Assembly: GCA_964415525.1 (NCBI GenBank)
Contig: CAYQAS010000020.1
Coordinates: 1-45,456 of the forward strand
From: CAZPUI01 sp964415525
Lineage (GTDB): Bacteria; Acidobacteriota; Holophagae; Holophagales; Holophagaceae
Length of the DNA: 45,456 bases
Direction: 5' to 3'
Made by a program: the position numbers and the translations under genes
In this document: positions 16,003 through 23,471 of the stretch, one piece after another
Position numbering within the stretch: the first letter of the stretch is position 1
Layout of the letters: the number at the start of each line of letters is the position of its first letter
The notes under the pieces: generated by a model
Database searches by the model: none
What the model was told of the DNA's origin: nothing
The model's input: the letters and a program-made list of their open reading frames with translations, nothing else

Positions 16003-17382
16003 GTGTTAATGATGTGTGCATCATTCGGACTCCCCATGCGCATCCTGGCCCTGGCCCTCTCAAGCTGCATCTGCATGGCGCAGATCGTGGAAGAATCCCT
16101 CGCATTCGATCCGGGTCCCTTCGACCTGATTCGGGGGGAGGGCACGGATCAATTCATCCTTCAGGCGCTGGCGGCAGATGCGCTGGTGGGGCTGAGCCCT
16201 GGGGGGGCGGTGGTGCCACGGTTGGCCGAACGCTGGGAGATCCGGGGTACGGAGATCCGTTTCTTTCTGCGGAAGAATGCCCGTTTCGGAGACGGGACGC
16301 CCCTGACGGCGGCGGATGTCACCTGGACCCTGCGCCGCATCCAGGAGGATCCCCAGGCCAGCGCCTCGAAGAAGGGGCTGTTGGAGGGCCTGAAAGTGCG
16401 GGTCGGCCCGGGATGGGTGGCGGTGCGAGGAGATCGTCCCGCGGCGCGCCTCCTGGCGGAATTGACCCAAGTGCCCATCGCCCGTCGGGATCGGCCTGGA
16501 GAGGGCGGCGGCCCCTACGCATTGCGCCGGGAGGGGGATGTCTGGCACCTCACCGCCCGGTCCCATTTCCTGGCCCCGACGATCCCCGGCTTCCGCTTCC
16601 GGCTGATCCGGGATCCCCAGACCGTGCTGAACGACCTGCGCAAGGGCTGGCTCACCCTGGGGGTGCCGCCGGTGCGACCGGGGCTCCAGCCGCCGCCGAG
16701 TCATCGGGAGGTCCACCAGCCGGCCCATGCCCAGGTGATGGTGTGGAGCCGGATGGGCTCCGAACCGCTCAAGGCCCTCGAACGCTGGCGGGCCGAGGCG
16801 CTCCCGGAGGCTTTCCTGGCGCCTCGGGCCCGGGCCAGTCGAGGACTCCTGCCGGAGAGCCTGGGTTTTCCGCCCGTGGCGATGGCCGGCCCGCCCTTCC
16901 GTCCCGCGGGGCAGCGCTGGGAGATCCTCTATGGCGCGGGGGAGGAAGTGGTCGAGAAGGCCCTCTTGGCGCTGCGGGCCCGAGCCGCCCGGGATGGCGT
17001 GATCCTGGAGCCCCGCCCGCTGGAGAACACCCTCCTGACCGGGCGGCTCCTCAGAGGCGACTTCACCCTCATCTGCGGGCTTGAGATCTACGCTCCCCAT
17101 CCATGGGGGGTGTTGGAGCTGATGGAGCCTGGGTCGCCACTCAACATCTGCGGCTGGACCCACCCTGATTTCAAAGCCGTCCATGCACGGCTGACGGCCA
17201 CTGGCGGCAAGGCCTGGGAGGACCTTCAGCGGATCTGGGCCGAGGCGCCGCCGTGCCTGCCCCTGGTGGATCTCCAGTCCGTGGTCTGGGTGGACCGCCG
17301 CTTGAAGGTGGAGCCTGGGCCTTTGGGCATCTATCGCAGCACCCCGGGAGCGGCGGGATGGCGCTGGACCGCCGGACGCTGA
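16003..17382 (+). CDS. ABC transporter substrate-binding protein, family 5 (peptide/opine type)
   Basis: 459 residues from GTG 16003, preceded by CGGAG at SD spacing. ATG 16036 is an alternative that begins the signal peptide MRILALALSSCICMAQ but has no SD. The segment LADGTPLTAADVTWTLRRI in its usual variant (here FGDGTPLTAADVTWTL) and SPGGAVVPRLAERWEI are the hallmark SBP_bac_5 sequences. The rest is shorter and less typical than DppA. The family binds peptides, opines or nickel in the periplasm and passes them to membrane permeases. It overlaps the following permease gene by 25 bp, so they are translationally coupled. No ATPase subunit gene is in the cluster. Confidence 0.85.
   Translation: MLMMCASFGLPMRILALALSSCICMAQIVEESLAFDPGPFDLIRGEGTDQFILQALAADALVGLSPGGAVVPRLAERWEIRGTEIRFFLRKNARFGDGTPLTAADVTWTLRRIQEDPQASASKKGLLEGLKVRVGPGWVAVRGDRPAARLLAELTQVPIARRDRPGEGGGPYALRREGDVWHLTARSHFLAPTIPGFRFRLIRDPQTVLNDLRKGWLTLGVPPVRPGLQPPPSHREVHQPAHAQVMVWSRMGSEPLKALERWRAEALPEAFLAPRARASRGLLPESLGFPPVAMAGPPFRPAGQRWEILYGAGEEVVEKALLALRARAARDGVILEPRPLENTLLTGRLLRGDFTLICGLEIYAPHPWGVLELMEPGSPLNICGWTHPDFKAVHARLTATGGKAWEDLQRIWAEAPPCLPLVDLQSVVWVDRRLKVEPGPLGIYRSTPGAAGWRWTAGR
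16008..16025. promoter_or_regulatory. 18-bp palindrome between two divergent transport genes
   Basis: AATGATGTGTGCATCATT is a perfect 7-bp inverted repeat with a 4-bp spacer (AATGATG and CATCATT). It lies between the divergent ABC half-transporter gene and the binding-protein gene, overlapping the GTG 16003 candidate start. The size and symmetry fit a dimeric repressor site such as the GntR or LacI type. No regulator gene is adjacent. Confidence 0.45.
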
Positions 17383-18020
17383 GTCTGCTGGGCGAAGGCT
17401 GGGTCGCCTGGGCGGTCCTCGGCCTCCTGGCCTGGCACCTACCGGGTCAGCCCTGGCGTGCGCCGGAACCGGGCCCCTTCCCGTGGCCCATGGCGTTCGT
17501 GTGGCTCGGAGGGGTTGCTCTGGTGGTGGGCGCGGCTTGGATCGGCGTCGCCCTCCTGGGGCCCCGACTCGCGAACGGGCGGATCCTGGCGGTGGCGGAG
17601 GCGCTGCCTTCTCCCTTGTGGGCGGCGCTGTTGGGCGCGGCTTGGCCGGGGACATGGGGGCCGCCGGGACGACTGGCCTGGCTCCTGGCCTTCGGTGTCA
17701 CGGTCCTGCCTGGTGAGCTGCGCTGGCTGGCCCAGTCCCTACCGGGGGAGGCGCCGCTGCCCTCGGCCTATGGTCCTGTCTATCGGAACCGCGTCCGCCG
17801 CCGGGCCCTGGTGAACCTCCTGGCGCCTCTCATCCTGGCGCGGTGGCCCCTGTGGCTGATGGGCACCCTGGCGCTGGAATACACCCTGGGCGTTCGGGGC
17901 CTGGGCAGCGACTGGGCGATCCGGGTGCTACTGCGGGATCAGGCGGGGATGACCCTCTGGCTGGGGGCCTTGGCCCTGATCTGGTCCCTCGGCGTGATCG
18001 TGAGGCGGCCATGCGCTTGA
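17358..18020 (+). CDS. Short ABC-type permease subunit
   Basis: 220 residues, ATG after GGGAGCGGCGGG. Its beginning overlaps the preceding gene by 25 bp. Hydrophobic stretches at about residues 14-25, 40-64, 76-96, 106-120, 156-170 and 196-216 suggest 5-6 helices. The region PGELRWLAQSLPGE and SAYGPVYRNRVRRRAL resembles the cytoplasmic loop of DppB-like permeases with a helix next to it. The usual DppB is about 310 residues, so this is shortened, mainly at the N-terminus. Likely role is one half of the membrane channel for the binding protein at 16003. The call rests on context more than on sequence. Confidence 0.72.
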   Translation: MALDRRTLSLLGEGWVAWAVLGLLAWHLPGQPWRAPEPGPFPWPMAFVWLGGVALVVGAAWIGVALLGPRLANGRILAVAEALPSPLWAALLGAAWPGTWGPPGRLAWLLAFGVTVLPGELRWLAQSLPGEAPLPSAYGPVYRNRVRRRALVNLLAPLILARWPLWLMGTLALEYTLGVRGLGSDWAIRVLLRDQAGMTLWLGALALIWSLGVIVRRPCA

Positions 18021-18715
18021 GACTGCTCTGTCTGGCGGCGCTCTGGCTTCCGGAAGTGCCCGTGGTGGTCACCCGGGCTGGGGCGGTGGCGACCCGGTTT
18101 CACCCGCTTGGCTGCGATGATCTGGGCCGGGATGGCCTCATTCGCCTGGTCCTCGCCGCCACCCGGAGCGTCGGTCTGGCCTCGGCGGTCGCCCTGGGGG
18201 CCCTCGGGCTGGCCGCCCTGCTGGCGCTGGGCAAGGAACGGCTGGGGGCCACGCGTTCGGTGCTGCGAACCCTCCCGCCCGTCCTCCTGATCCTGCCCGT
18301 GGCCCAGCGATGGGGCGACCTCGGCTGGTTCCCCCTGGGGCTCGTGCTGGGAGGGATCCTGGCCCTTCACGCGGAACCGGCGTTGCGGGAGCGTTTCCGC
18401 CCCTTAAGAGAAGGAGACGCCCTGGATGCGATGCGGGTGCTGGGGGCGGGCCCCTGGTTGGCGGCCCGGACCTGGGCGCCGTGGGTCATGAAGGAGGTTC
18501 GACCCCTCTTCCCGAGCCTCTGGATCGCCGCCCTCTGGGCGGAGGTGGTCCTGCGTTTCATTGGCGTGGGTCCTGGTCCCGCAGCGGACAGCTTCGGGCT
18601 GCTGCTTCAGCAGGAATTGCCCCGGCTGGTCACGGAACGGTCCCCCTTGGGCATCGCATCCCTGGTGACGGTCCTGGCCATGGCTGCCGGGAGCACCATC
18701 AAGGAGCGCACATGA
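18011..18715 (+). CDS. Second ABC-type permease subunit, DppC-like
   Basis: 234 residues. The start overlaps the previous stop by 10 bp. A DppC-type feature is GCDDLGRDGLIRLVLAATRSVGLA at its N-terminus (in DppC this is TDxxGRDVLSRLIYGARxSL), followed by helices and the loop ALDAMRVLGAGPWLAARTWAP that is the EAA-type contact with an ATPase. The usual DppC is about 290 residues; the first membrane helix is short here. Together with the preceding gene it should form the channel. The stop codon overlaps the start of the bcp gene (ATGA). Confidence 0.8.
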   Translation: MRLRLLCLAALWLPEVPVVVTRAGAVATRFHPLGCDDLGRDGLIRLVLAATRSVGLASAVALGALGLAALLALGKERLGATRSVLRTLPPVLLILPVAQRWGDLGWFPLGLVLGGILALHAEPALRERFRPLREGDALDAMRVLGAGPWLAARTWAPWVMKEVRPLFPSLWIAALWAEVVLRFIGVGPGPAADSFGLLLQQELPRLVTERSPLGIASLVTVLAMAAGSTIKERT

Positions 18716-19179
18716 GTCTCGTGGGTCAGACCCTTCCTTCTTTCTCCCTGCTGGATGGCAGCGGCGGCACCGTCACGGACCAGGACCTCCGGGGCCGTTG
18801 GGCGGTGATCTACGCCTATCCCAAGGACAACACCCCGGGCTGCACGCAGGAGAGCTGCGATTTCCGGGACAGCCACGCGGTGCTGCTGAAAATGGGGGTG
18901 CAGCTCTTCGGCATCTCCAAGGACAGCCCCGCCTCCCACGTGAAGTTCGCCGAGAAGTTCGAGCTGCCCTTCCCCCTGCTCTCCGATCCCGACAAGATCC
19001 TGCTCACCGCCCTGGGCGCCTTTGGGACAAAGGTCATGTACGGCAAGGAGGTCCAGGGCATCATCCGCTCGACCTTCCTCGTGGATCCCCAGGGCGTCAT
19101 CCGCCACGTCTGGCCCAAGGTCAGCGTGAAGGGGCACGTGGCGGCGGTGCTGGCGAAGGTGGAAGCGCTGGCGGGGTAG
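18712..19179 (+). CDS. bcp: Thioredoxin-dependent peroxiredoxin Bcp (PrxQ)
   Basis: 155 residues. The enzyme reduces H2O2 and organic hydroperoxides using thioredoxin. The peroxidatic Cys44 is in TPGCTQESC, with the resolving Cys49 five residues later, the usual arrangement of atypical 2-Cys PrxQ. YPKDNTPGCTQE, GISKDSPASHVKFAEK and RSTFLVDPQG are family motifs. The start ATG overlaps the preceding stop by 4 bp, so it is coupled to the transporter genes. The gene is followed by a strong terminator at 19210. No functional link to the transporter is evident. Confidence 0.96.
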   Translation: MSLVGQTLPSFSLLDGSGGTVTDQDLRGRWAVIYAYPKDNTPGCTQESCDFRDSHAVLLKMGVQLFGISKDSPASHVKFAEKFELPFPLLSDPDKILLTALGAFGTKVMYGKEVQGIIRSTFLVDPQGVIRHVWPKVSVKGHVAAVLAKVEALAG

Positions 19180-19209
19180 GGTGTTCTCGGCGACCGATCG
19201 CCTACAAGT

Positions 19210-19237
19210 GCGCCCCGCTTTCGCGGGGCGCTTTTTT
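19210..19237 (+). terminator. Rho-independent terminator after bcp
   Basis: A 9-bp stem, GCGCCCCGC (19210-19218) with GCGGGGCGC (19223-19231), loop TTTC, is followed by six T. It ends bcp transcription. The final T of its tract is also the end of the tRNA-His gene's encoded CCA on the other strand. Confidence 0.92.
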
Positions 19238-19314
19238 GGGGCGACTGAGGGGACTCGAACCCCCGACACCTGGAATCACAATCCAGTGCTCTAACCAACT
19301 GAACTACAGTCGCC
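19237..19314 (-). tRNA. tRNA-His (GTG)
   Basis: Read on the minus strand this folds as a complete cloverleaf. The acceptor stem is GCGACTG with CAGTCGC, and the anticodon arm CTGGA-TTGTGAT-TCCAG has anticodon GTG (His). The T arm is GGGGG-TTCGAGT-CCCCT. The expected His extra 5' G (G-1) pairs with C73, and CCA is encoded. It is convergent with bcp and shares a base with the bcp terminator. Confidence 0.96.
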
Positions 19315-19440
19315 GTCGAGCCCACTAAGTTACCACGGTATTTGCTCCTTGAACAGGGTGGGAACTTCACGGGTGGTGGCAACATTGGGGTGTCACCGGC
19401 TACGAAGCCGAACGTCAAATCTCCAGGAGGGAAGCCAATC

Positions 19441-20967
19441 ATGAATCGCCAGGTCAAACAGGTCCTCGCGTTGTCGCTGTTCGCCACGGGGTGCATGGCG
19501 GTGGGGATGGGTGTGAGCCACCGGTGGGTGGCCCAGGCCCAGGAGCCCAAGGCCGTGACGGTGGAAGCCCATGGGACGGGGATGCTACCTCCCATTGCGG
19601 AAGTTGCGGAGAAGCTCAACCCGACGGTGGTGGCCATCACCAACAAGGGCATCGTCAAGACCGGTGGCAGGGGTCGCGACCCTTTCGGGGAAGGCATGTT
19701 CGACTTCTTCTACGGTCCTCAGCCAGGCCAGGGGCGGCAGGAGAGGGAGATGCCCTCCCAGAGCTTCGGCTCCGGCGTTCTGGTCAGCTCGGATGGGGAG
19801 ATCCTGACCAACAAGCACGTCATCGAGAGTCCTCGGGGCGGCACCGTGGACAAGCTTGAGGTGAAGATGGCCGACGGCCGGACCTTCGAGGCCAAGGTGC
19901 TGGGCAAGGACGACGAGATTGACATTGCCCTCATCAAGATCGATGCGAAGAACCTGCCCTTTGCCCAACTCGGTGACTCGGAGAAGGCCCGGGTGGGCGA
20001 CTGGGTGGTTGCCATCGGCAATCCCCTGGGCCTGGAGCACACCGTGACCCAGGGCATCATCAGTGCCAAGGGCCGCTCGGCCCGCTCTGTGGGCGCCGGC
20101 TCGGCCCTGGAGGCCTACCTGCAGACCGATGCCGCCATCAACCGCGGCAACAGCGGTGGCCCCCTCCTGAACCTGAAGGGCGAGATCCTCGGCATCAACA
20201 CCGCCATCAATCCCATGGGTCAGAACATCGGCTTCGCCGTGCCCTCCAACATGGTCCGCAAGATTCTGGCGAACCTCCGCAGTGGCCGCCCCGTAAGCCG
20301 TGGCTTCCTCGGCGTCATCCTCGTGGACCTCGATGCGGGATTCAAGGAGAGCCTCGGCGTGAAGGAAGGCGTCGTCATCAGTGATGTCACCGAAGGTCAG
20401 GCGGCAGACAAGGCGGGCCTGAAGAAGTTGGATGTGGTCGTGAGCGTGGATGGTCGTAAGGTCACCAGCCGCGAGGACCTGCAGGGCGTGGTGGCCGGTC
20501 GCCGTGCCGGCGAGACCATCCAGGTGGAACTCATCCGCCAGGGGCATTCCAAGAGTTTCAATATCGTCCTCGGCGATCGCCGGAAGGGGCTCGATGCCGC
20601 GGGTGCCGGGTCCGAAGAGGAGGCCGACGGCGAGGGCATGACGCCGGGCAAGGGCGGCAAGCTGGACCTGCGCAAGACCTATGGCTTCGAGGTGGAGGCC
20701 CTTACGCCCCAGCTTCGCCGCCAGTCTGGACTGCCCGAGAAGGCGGAAGGCGTCCTGGTGGCGGATGTGGAAGTCCGCTCGGATGCCGCGGAGAAGCTTC
20801 AGCCCGGCCTCCTGATCACCATGGTGGGCGGCAAGCCTGTGACCTCCGTGCAGGGCTTCCGGGAGGCCGTGAAGGCTTCGGGCGGCAAGGCGATCATCCT
20901 CGAGGTGGAGTTCTACGGCCGGGGGAACAAGATCAGTCAGATGGTGTCCATCACCCCCCGACGCTGA
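19441..20967 (+). CDS. degP: DegP/HtrA-type serine protease
   Basis: 508 residues. The ATG at 19441 has a strong SD (CAGGAGGGAAG). An N-terminal signal or anchor is followed by a trypsin-like domain with catalytic His126 (TNKHVIE), Asp161 (DEIDIALIKI) and Ser238 (GNSGGPLL), then two PDZ domains. PDZ1 starts at GFLGVILVDLD with the usual GxAxxAGLKxxDVVVSV pattern. PDZ2 starts near YGFEVEALTPQL. The protein degrades or refolds damaged proteins in the periplasm. A Gly/Glu-rich linker lies between the PDZ domains. The N-terminus has GCMAVGM near residue 18, but its sequence is not a convincing lipobox, so it may be a membrane-anchored or simple secreted protein. It is followed by a terminator. 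DegQ and DegP cannot be told apart here. Confidence 0.95.
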   Translation: MNRQVKQVLALSLFATGCMAVGMGVSHRWVAQAQEPKAVTVEAHGTGMLPPIAEVAEKLNPTVVAITNKGIVKTGGRGRDPFGEGMFDFFYGPQPGQGRQEREMPSQSFGSGVLVSSDGEILTNKHVIESPRGGTVDKLEVKMADGRTFEAKVLGKDDEIDIALIKIDAKNLPFAQLGDSEKARVGDWVVAIGNPLGLEHTVTQGIISAKGRSARSVGAGSALEAYLQTDAAINRGNSGGPLLNLKGEILGINTAINPMGQNIGFAVPSNMVRKILANLRSGRPVSRGFLGVILVDLDAGFKESLGVKEGVVISDVTEGQAADKAGLKKLDVVVSVDGRKVTSREDLQGVVAGRRAGETIQVELIRQGHSKSFNIVLGDRRKGLDAAGAGSEEEADGEGMTPGKGGKLDLRKTYGFEVEALTPQLRRQSGLPEKAEGVLVADVEVRSDAAEKLQPGLLITMVGGKPVTSVQGFREAVKASGGKAIILEVEFYGRGNKISQMVSITPRR

Positions 20968-20984
20968 GTCCCGATCGATTCCAG

Positions 20985-21013
20985 AACCGCCGGCTTCGGT
21001 CGGCGGTTTTTTT
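20985..21013 (+). terminator. Rho-independent terminator after degP
   Basis: An 8-bp stem, AACCGCCG (20985-20992) with CGGCGGTT (21001-21008), has a loop of eight bases and runs into seven T (21007-21013). Confidence 0.92.
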
Positions 21014-21133
21014 ACATAGAGTTCCCGGCCGGCCTGCCGATGAAATCGGCGTCCCTTTCGATCCTTGCGGAGCCAACCGGGACGCGCCTCTCTGCTTCGG
21101 TTAGACTGAACCCGATTTTCCCCGGAAGGACTC

Positions 21134-23464
21134 ATGGGCCATCGCCTTCTGATTGTGGACAGTGACCAGGCATTTCTCAAAATGCACCGCGTCGCTTTGG
21201 ACTCAGCTTTCGACGTCGATCTCCTTCCGGGAACGGAGGGGGCGCTCCAGCGCCTGGAGGCCGGTGATCACGCTGCCGTGCTTATTTGTGTGGAAGCCTC
21301 TGAGAACAAAGGCTATGCCCTTTGTTCAGGCCTGCGGAAGCACCCGCTCCTCCAGGGCCTGAAGATCGCGCTCATCAGTGCCAAGGCCACCGAAGAGGAA
21401 TACGCCCGGCACCAGAGCCTGCGGGGTCGGGCCGACGTCTACCTCCATAAGCCCATTCTTTCCAGCGCACTTGTGGGGGCCTTGTCGCCGCTGCTGCCTG
21501 CTCGTCCTGTGGACCCCGACAATCCCTTGGGGGATCTGTCGGGGGTGGATCTCGGCGAGGAGTGGCTCAAGGGGCTTGAGGCCGAATTGGATGTGACCCC
21601 GGTGTCCCCCCAGGACATTTTCGGGTCTCCGGCCGAGCCGCCGATCATGGCTCAGGCGGAGGCTGCGCCGCAGGTTGAGCTTCACCTCAAACCGGAGACG
21701 ATCTCCCTGCCCATTCTGGACCTCGAGCCCCTGCCAGAAGAGTCGATGGCCTTGGAGCTGGAAGTGCTGTCCGAGATGGAGGAACCTCCCGCTCCTACCC
21801 TTCAGACGGTGGCCATCCAGGTGCCTCAGGCCCTCCGCTCTGCTCCCAATGCCGGCATGGTGGAACTGCTCGAGGCCCGCATTCAGGATCTTGAGGCCAA
21901 GCTGGTGGAGGGCGCCCATGCTCTGAAGGCCAAGGCAGAGGACGCTGAGGCTCTGGAGCAGCGGCTGGAGAAGGCTGATCGCGCAACAGAATCTCTGCGG
22001 GACCAGCTGGAAGAAGTCGAAGCCCGATCAGCCACCCTGCATGGCGTGGAAGTGGATGTCGTTGAACTCCGGGCGGCCACCGAGGATTTGCGCGCACGTC
22101 TCGCCGAGGCCACCGAGGCTCGACAGCTGGCCGAAGGCCGCCTCGCGGAAGTCGAGCTCGAACGGGATGGTGCCCAGCAGAAGGCGACCGAGCTGGAAGG
22201 TCGTGCCACCCAGGCGGAAGGCTCCCTGGAAACCTTCCGCGCTGCTGCCGGGGCGGGTAGTAGCCAGATGGAGGAACTCGAAAGAGAACTGGAACTGTCC
22301 CGTCAGGACGTGACCGGGCTCGAGGCCACGCTGCGTGCTCAGCGCCGCGAACTGGCGGAGCAGGGCACCCATCTCAACTCCTTGATCCTGCAGAAAGCCA
22401 ATCTGGAGGCCCGGCAGATGGAGCTGGAGGCCATCGCGGCCCGCCTTGCCGATGCCGAGAACGAAGCGGCATCCTTGCGTGAGCATGGGGGCTTGCTGGA
22501 GGCCCAGATCCTTGAACTCCAGGAAGAGCGCGAGGGGCTGGTGGCCTTCCGGGTCGAAGCCGAAGCCCACCGTGCTCGCCTTGCCGAACTGGAGCCTCAG
22601 CTCACAGAACTCCAGGCGGAGCGGAACCGTTTGGCGCCTTTCGAGGTCGAAGCGGAAAGCCACCGTGCCCGTCTCTCCGAATTGGAACCCCAGCTCCTGG
22701 GGCTTCAGGTGGAGCGGGATCGCCTGGCGCCCTTTGAGGCTGAAGCGGAAAGCCACCGCACCCACCTCTCCGAATTGGAAGCACAGCTCCTCGAGCTGCG
22801 GTCCGAACGCGATCGCCTGTTGGAATTCCGGACGGAAGCCGAGGCCCATCGCGCCCGTCTCTCCGAACTGGAACCGCGCATGGCGGACCTCCAGGAGACC
22901 TACGAACGTCTGGGAGCGGCGCTGCAGCGCTCCGAGGCCGAAGGGGAGGCTTGCCTGACCCGTGCTCGGGAGATCGAGGAGAAGCTAGCCTTTGCGGAGC
23001 GGGAACGGGATGAGGTCCGGCACATCGCCGATGAACTGCGGGGGGCTTGCGAGGCCGAGCACCAGCGGGCCCGTTCCCTGGAGGATGAGCTGAAGGCCGT
23101 TCGCGAGGATCACGAGCAGCGGAGTGGCCAGACTGCCGCTGCCCATCAGAAGGAGATTCTGGAGTTGCTCGGCGGCATTGACGAACGGGAAGCCCAGATG
23201 CTGCGCCTCAACCAGACGCTCAACGCCCAGCGTGAGCGCCTGGAAAACCAGGAGCGCGAGAAGGCCCGCCTGGAAGCGGACTTCAGGGATGCTGCCCAGC
23301 AGCTCCGAGAGCGGGAAGATGCCGCGGTCAACCTGGAACAGGAACGCCGCCGACTGGAAGGCGACCTCTCCGAGCGCACGGCCCGTCTCGATGCCCTGAC
23401 CCAGGCCATCGGCGATCTTGAGCAGGGCATTCGCAGGGCCACCGACCTGACCCGTCCTTTCTAA
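21134..23464 (+). CDS. Pseudo-receiver plus long coiled-coil protein (FrzS/AglZ-like)
   Basis: 776 residues. Residues 1-120 are a receiver fold (LLIVDSDQAF, KIALISAKATEEEY, YLHKPI). The position of the phospho-acceptor Asp is Cys (LICVEASENKGYALCSGL), so it cannot be phosphorylated in the normal way. The same change and the same surrounding pattern (in FrzS, LAVDLSAGQNGYLICGKL) occur in the gliding-motility proteins FrzS and AglZ of Myxococcus. A Pro/Glu-rich linker (about 120-235) follows, then about 530 residues of heptad coiled coil with four tandem 31-residue repeats. In Myxococcus such proteins sit at cell poles and organise motility or polarity. The function here is inferred. ATG 21134 follows GGAAGGA. 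The next gene starts 7 bp after the stop. Confidence 0.85.
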   Translation: MGHRLLIVDSDQAFLKMHRVALDSAFDVDLLPGTEGALQRLEAGDHAAVLICVEASENKGYALCSGLRKHPLLQGLKIALISAKATEEEYARHQSLRGRADVYLHKPILSSALVGALSPLLPARPVDPDNPLGDLSGVDLGEEWLKGLEAELDVTPVSPQDIFGSPAEPPIMAQAEAAPQVELHLKPETISLPILDLEPLPEESMALELEVLSEMEEPPAPTLQTVAIQVPQALRSAPNAGMVELLEARIQDLEAKLVEGAHALKAKAEDAEALEQRLEKADRATESLRDQLEEVEARSATLHGVEVDVVELRAATEDLRARLAEATEARQLAEGRLAEVELERDGAQQKATELEGRATQAEGSLETFRAAAGAGSSQMEELERELELSRQDVTGLEATLRAQRRELAEQGTHLNSLILQKANLEARQMELEAIAARLADAENEAASLREHGGLLEAQILELQEEREGLVAFRVEAEAHRARLAELEPQLTELQAERNRLAPFEVEAESHRARLSELEPQLLGLQVERDRLAPFEAEAESHRTHLSELEAQLLELRSERDRLLEFRTEAEAHRARLSELEPRMADLQETYERLGAALQRSEAEGEACLTRAREIEEKLAFAERERDEVRHIADELRGACEAEHQRARSLEDELKAVREDHEQRSGQTAAAHQKEILELLGGIDEREAQMLRLNQTLNAQRERLENQEREKARLEADFRDAAQQLREREDAAVNLEQERRRLEGDLSERTARLDALTQAIGDLEQGIRRATDLTRPF
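22547..22918 (+). repeat. Four tandem 93-bp coding repeats
   Basis: Four contiguous copies of 93 bp (31 codons) begin at 22547, 22640, 22733 and 22826. Each encodes F-x-x-E-A-E-x-H-R-x-x-L-x-E-L-E with variable middle positions. Thirty-one is not a multiple of seven, so each copy shifts the coiled-coil register. This suggests recent tandem duplication or a fixed-length rod segment. Confidence 0.88.
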
Positions 23465-23471
23465 GTTCTAA

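Noticed and set aside
19350..19400. A sigma-E-like promoter (GGAACTT) before degP.
   Set aside because: The -35-like GGAACTT is present, but no TCTGA-type -10 lies at the right distance.
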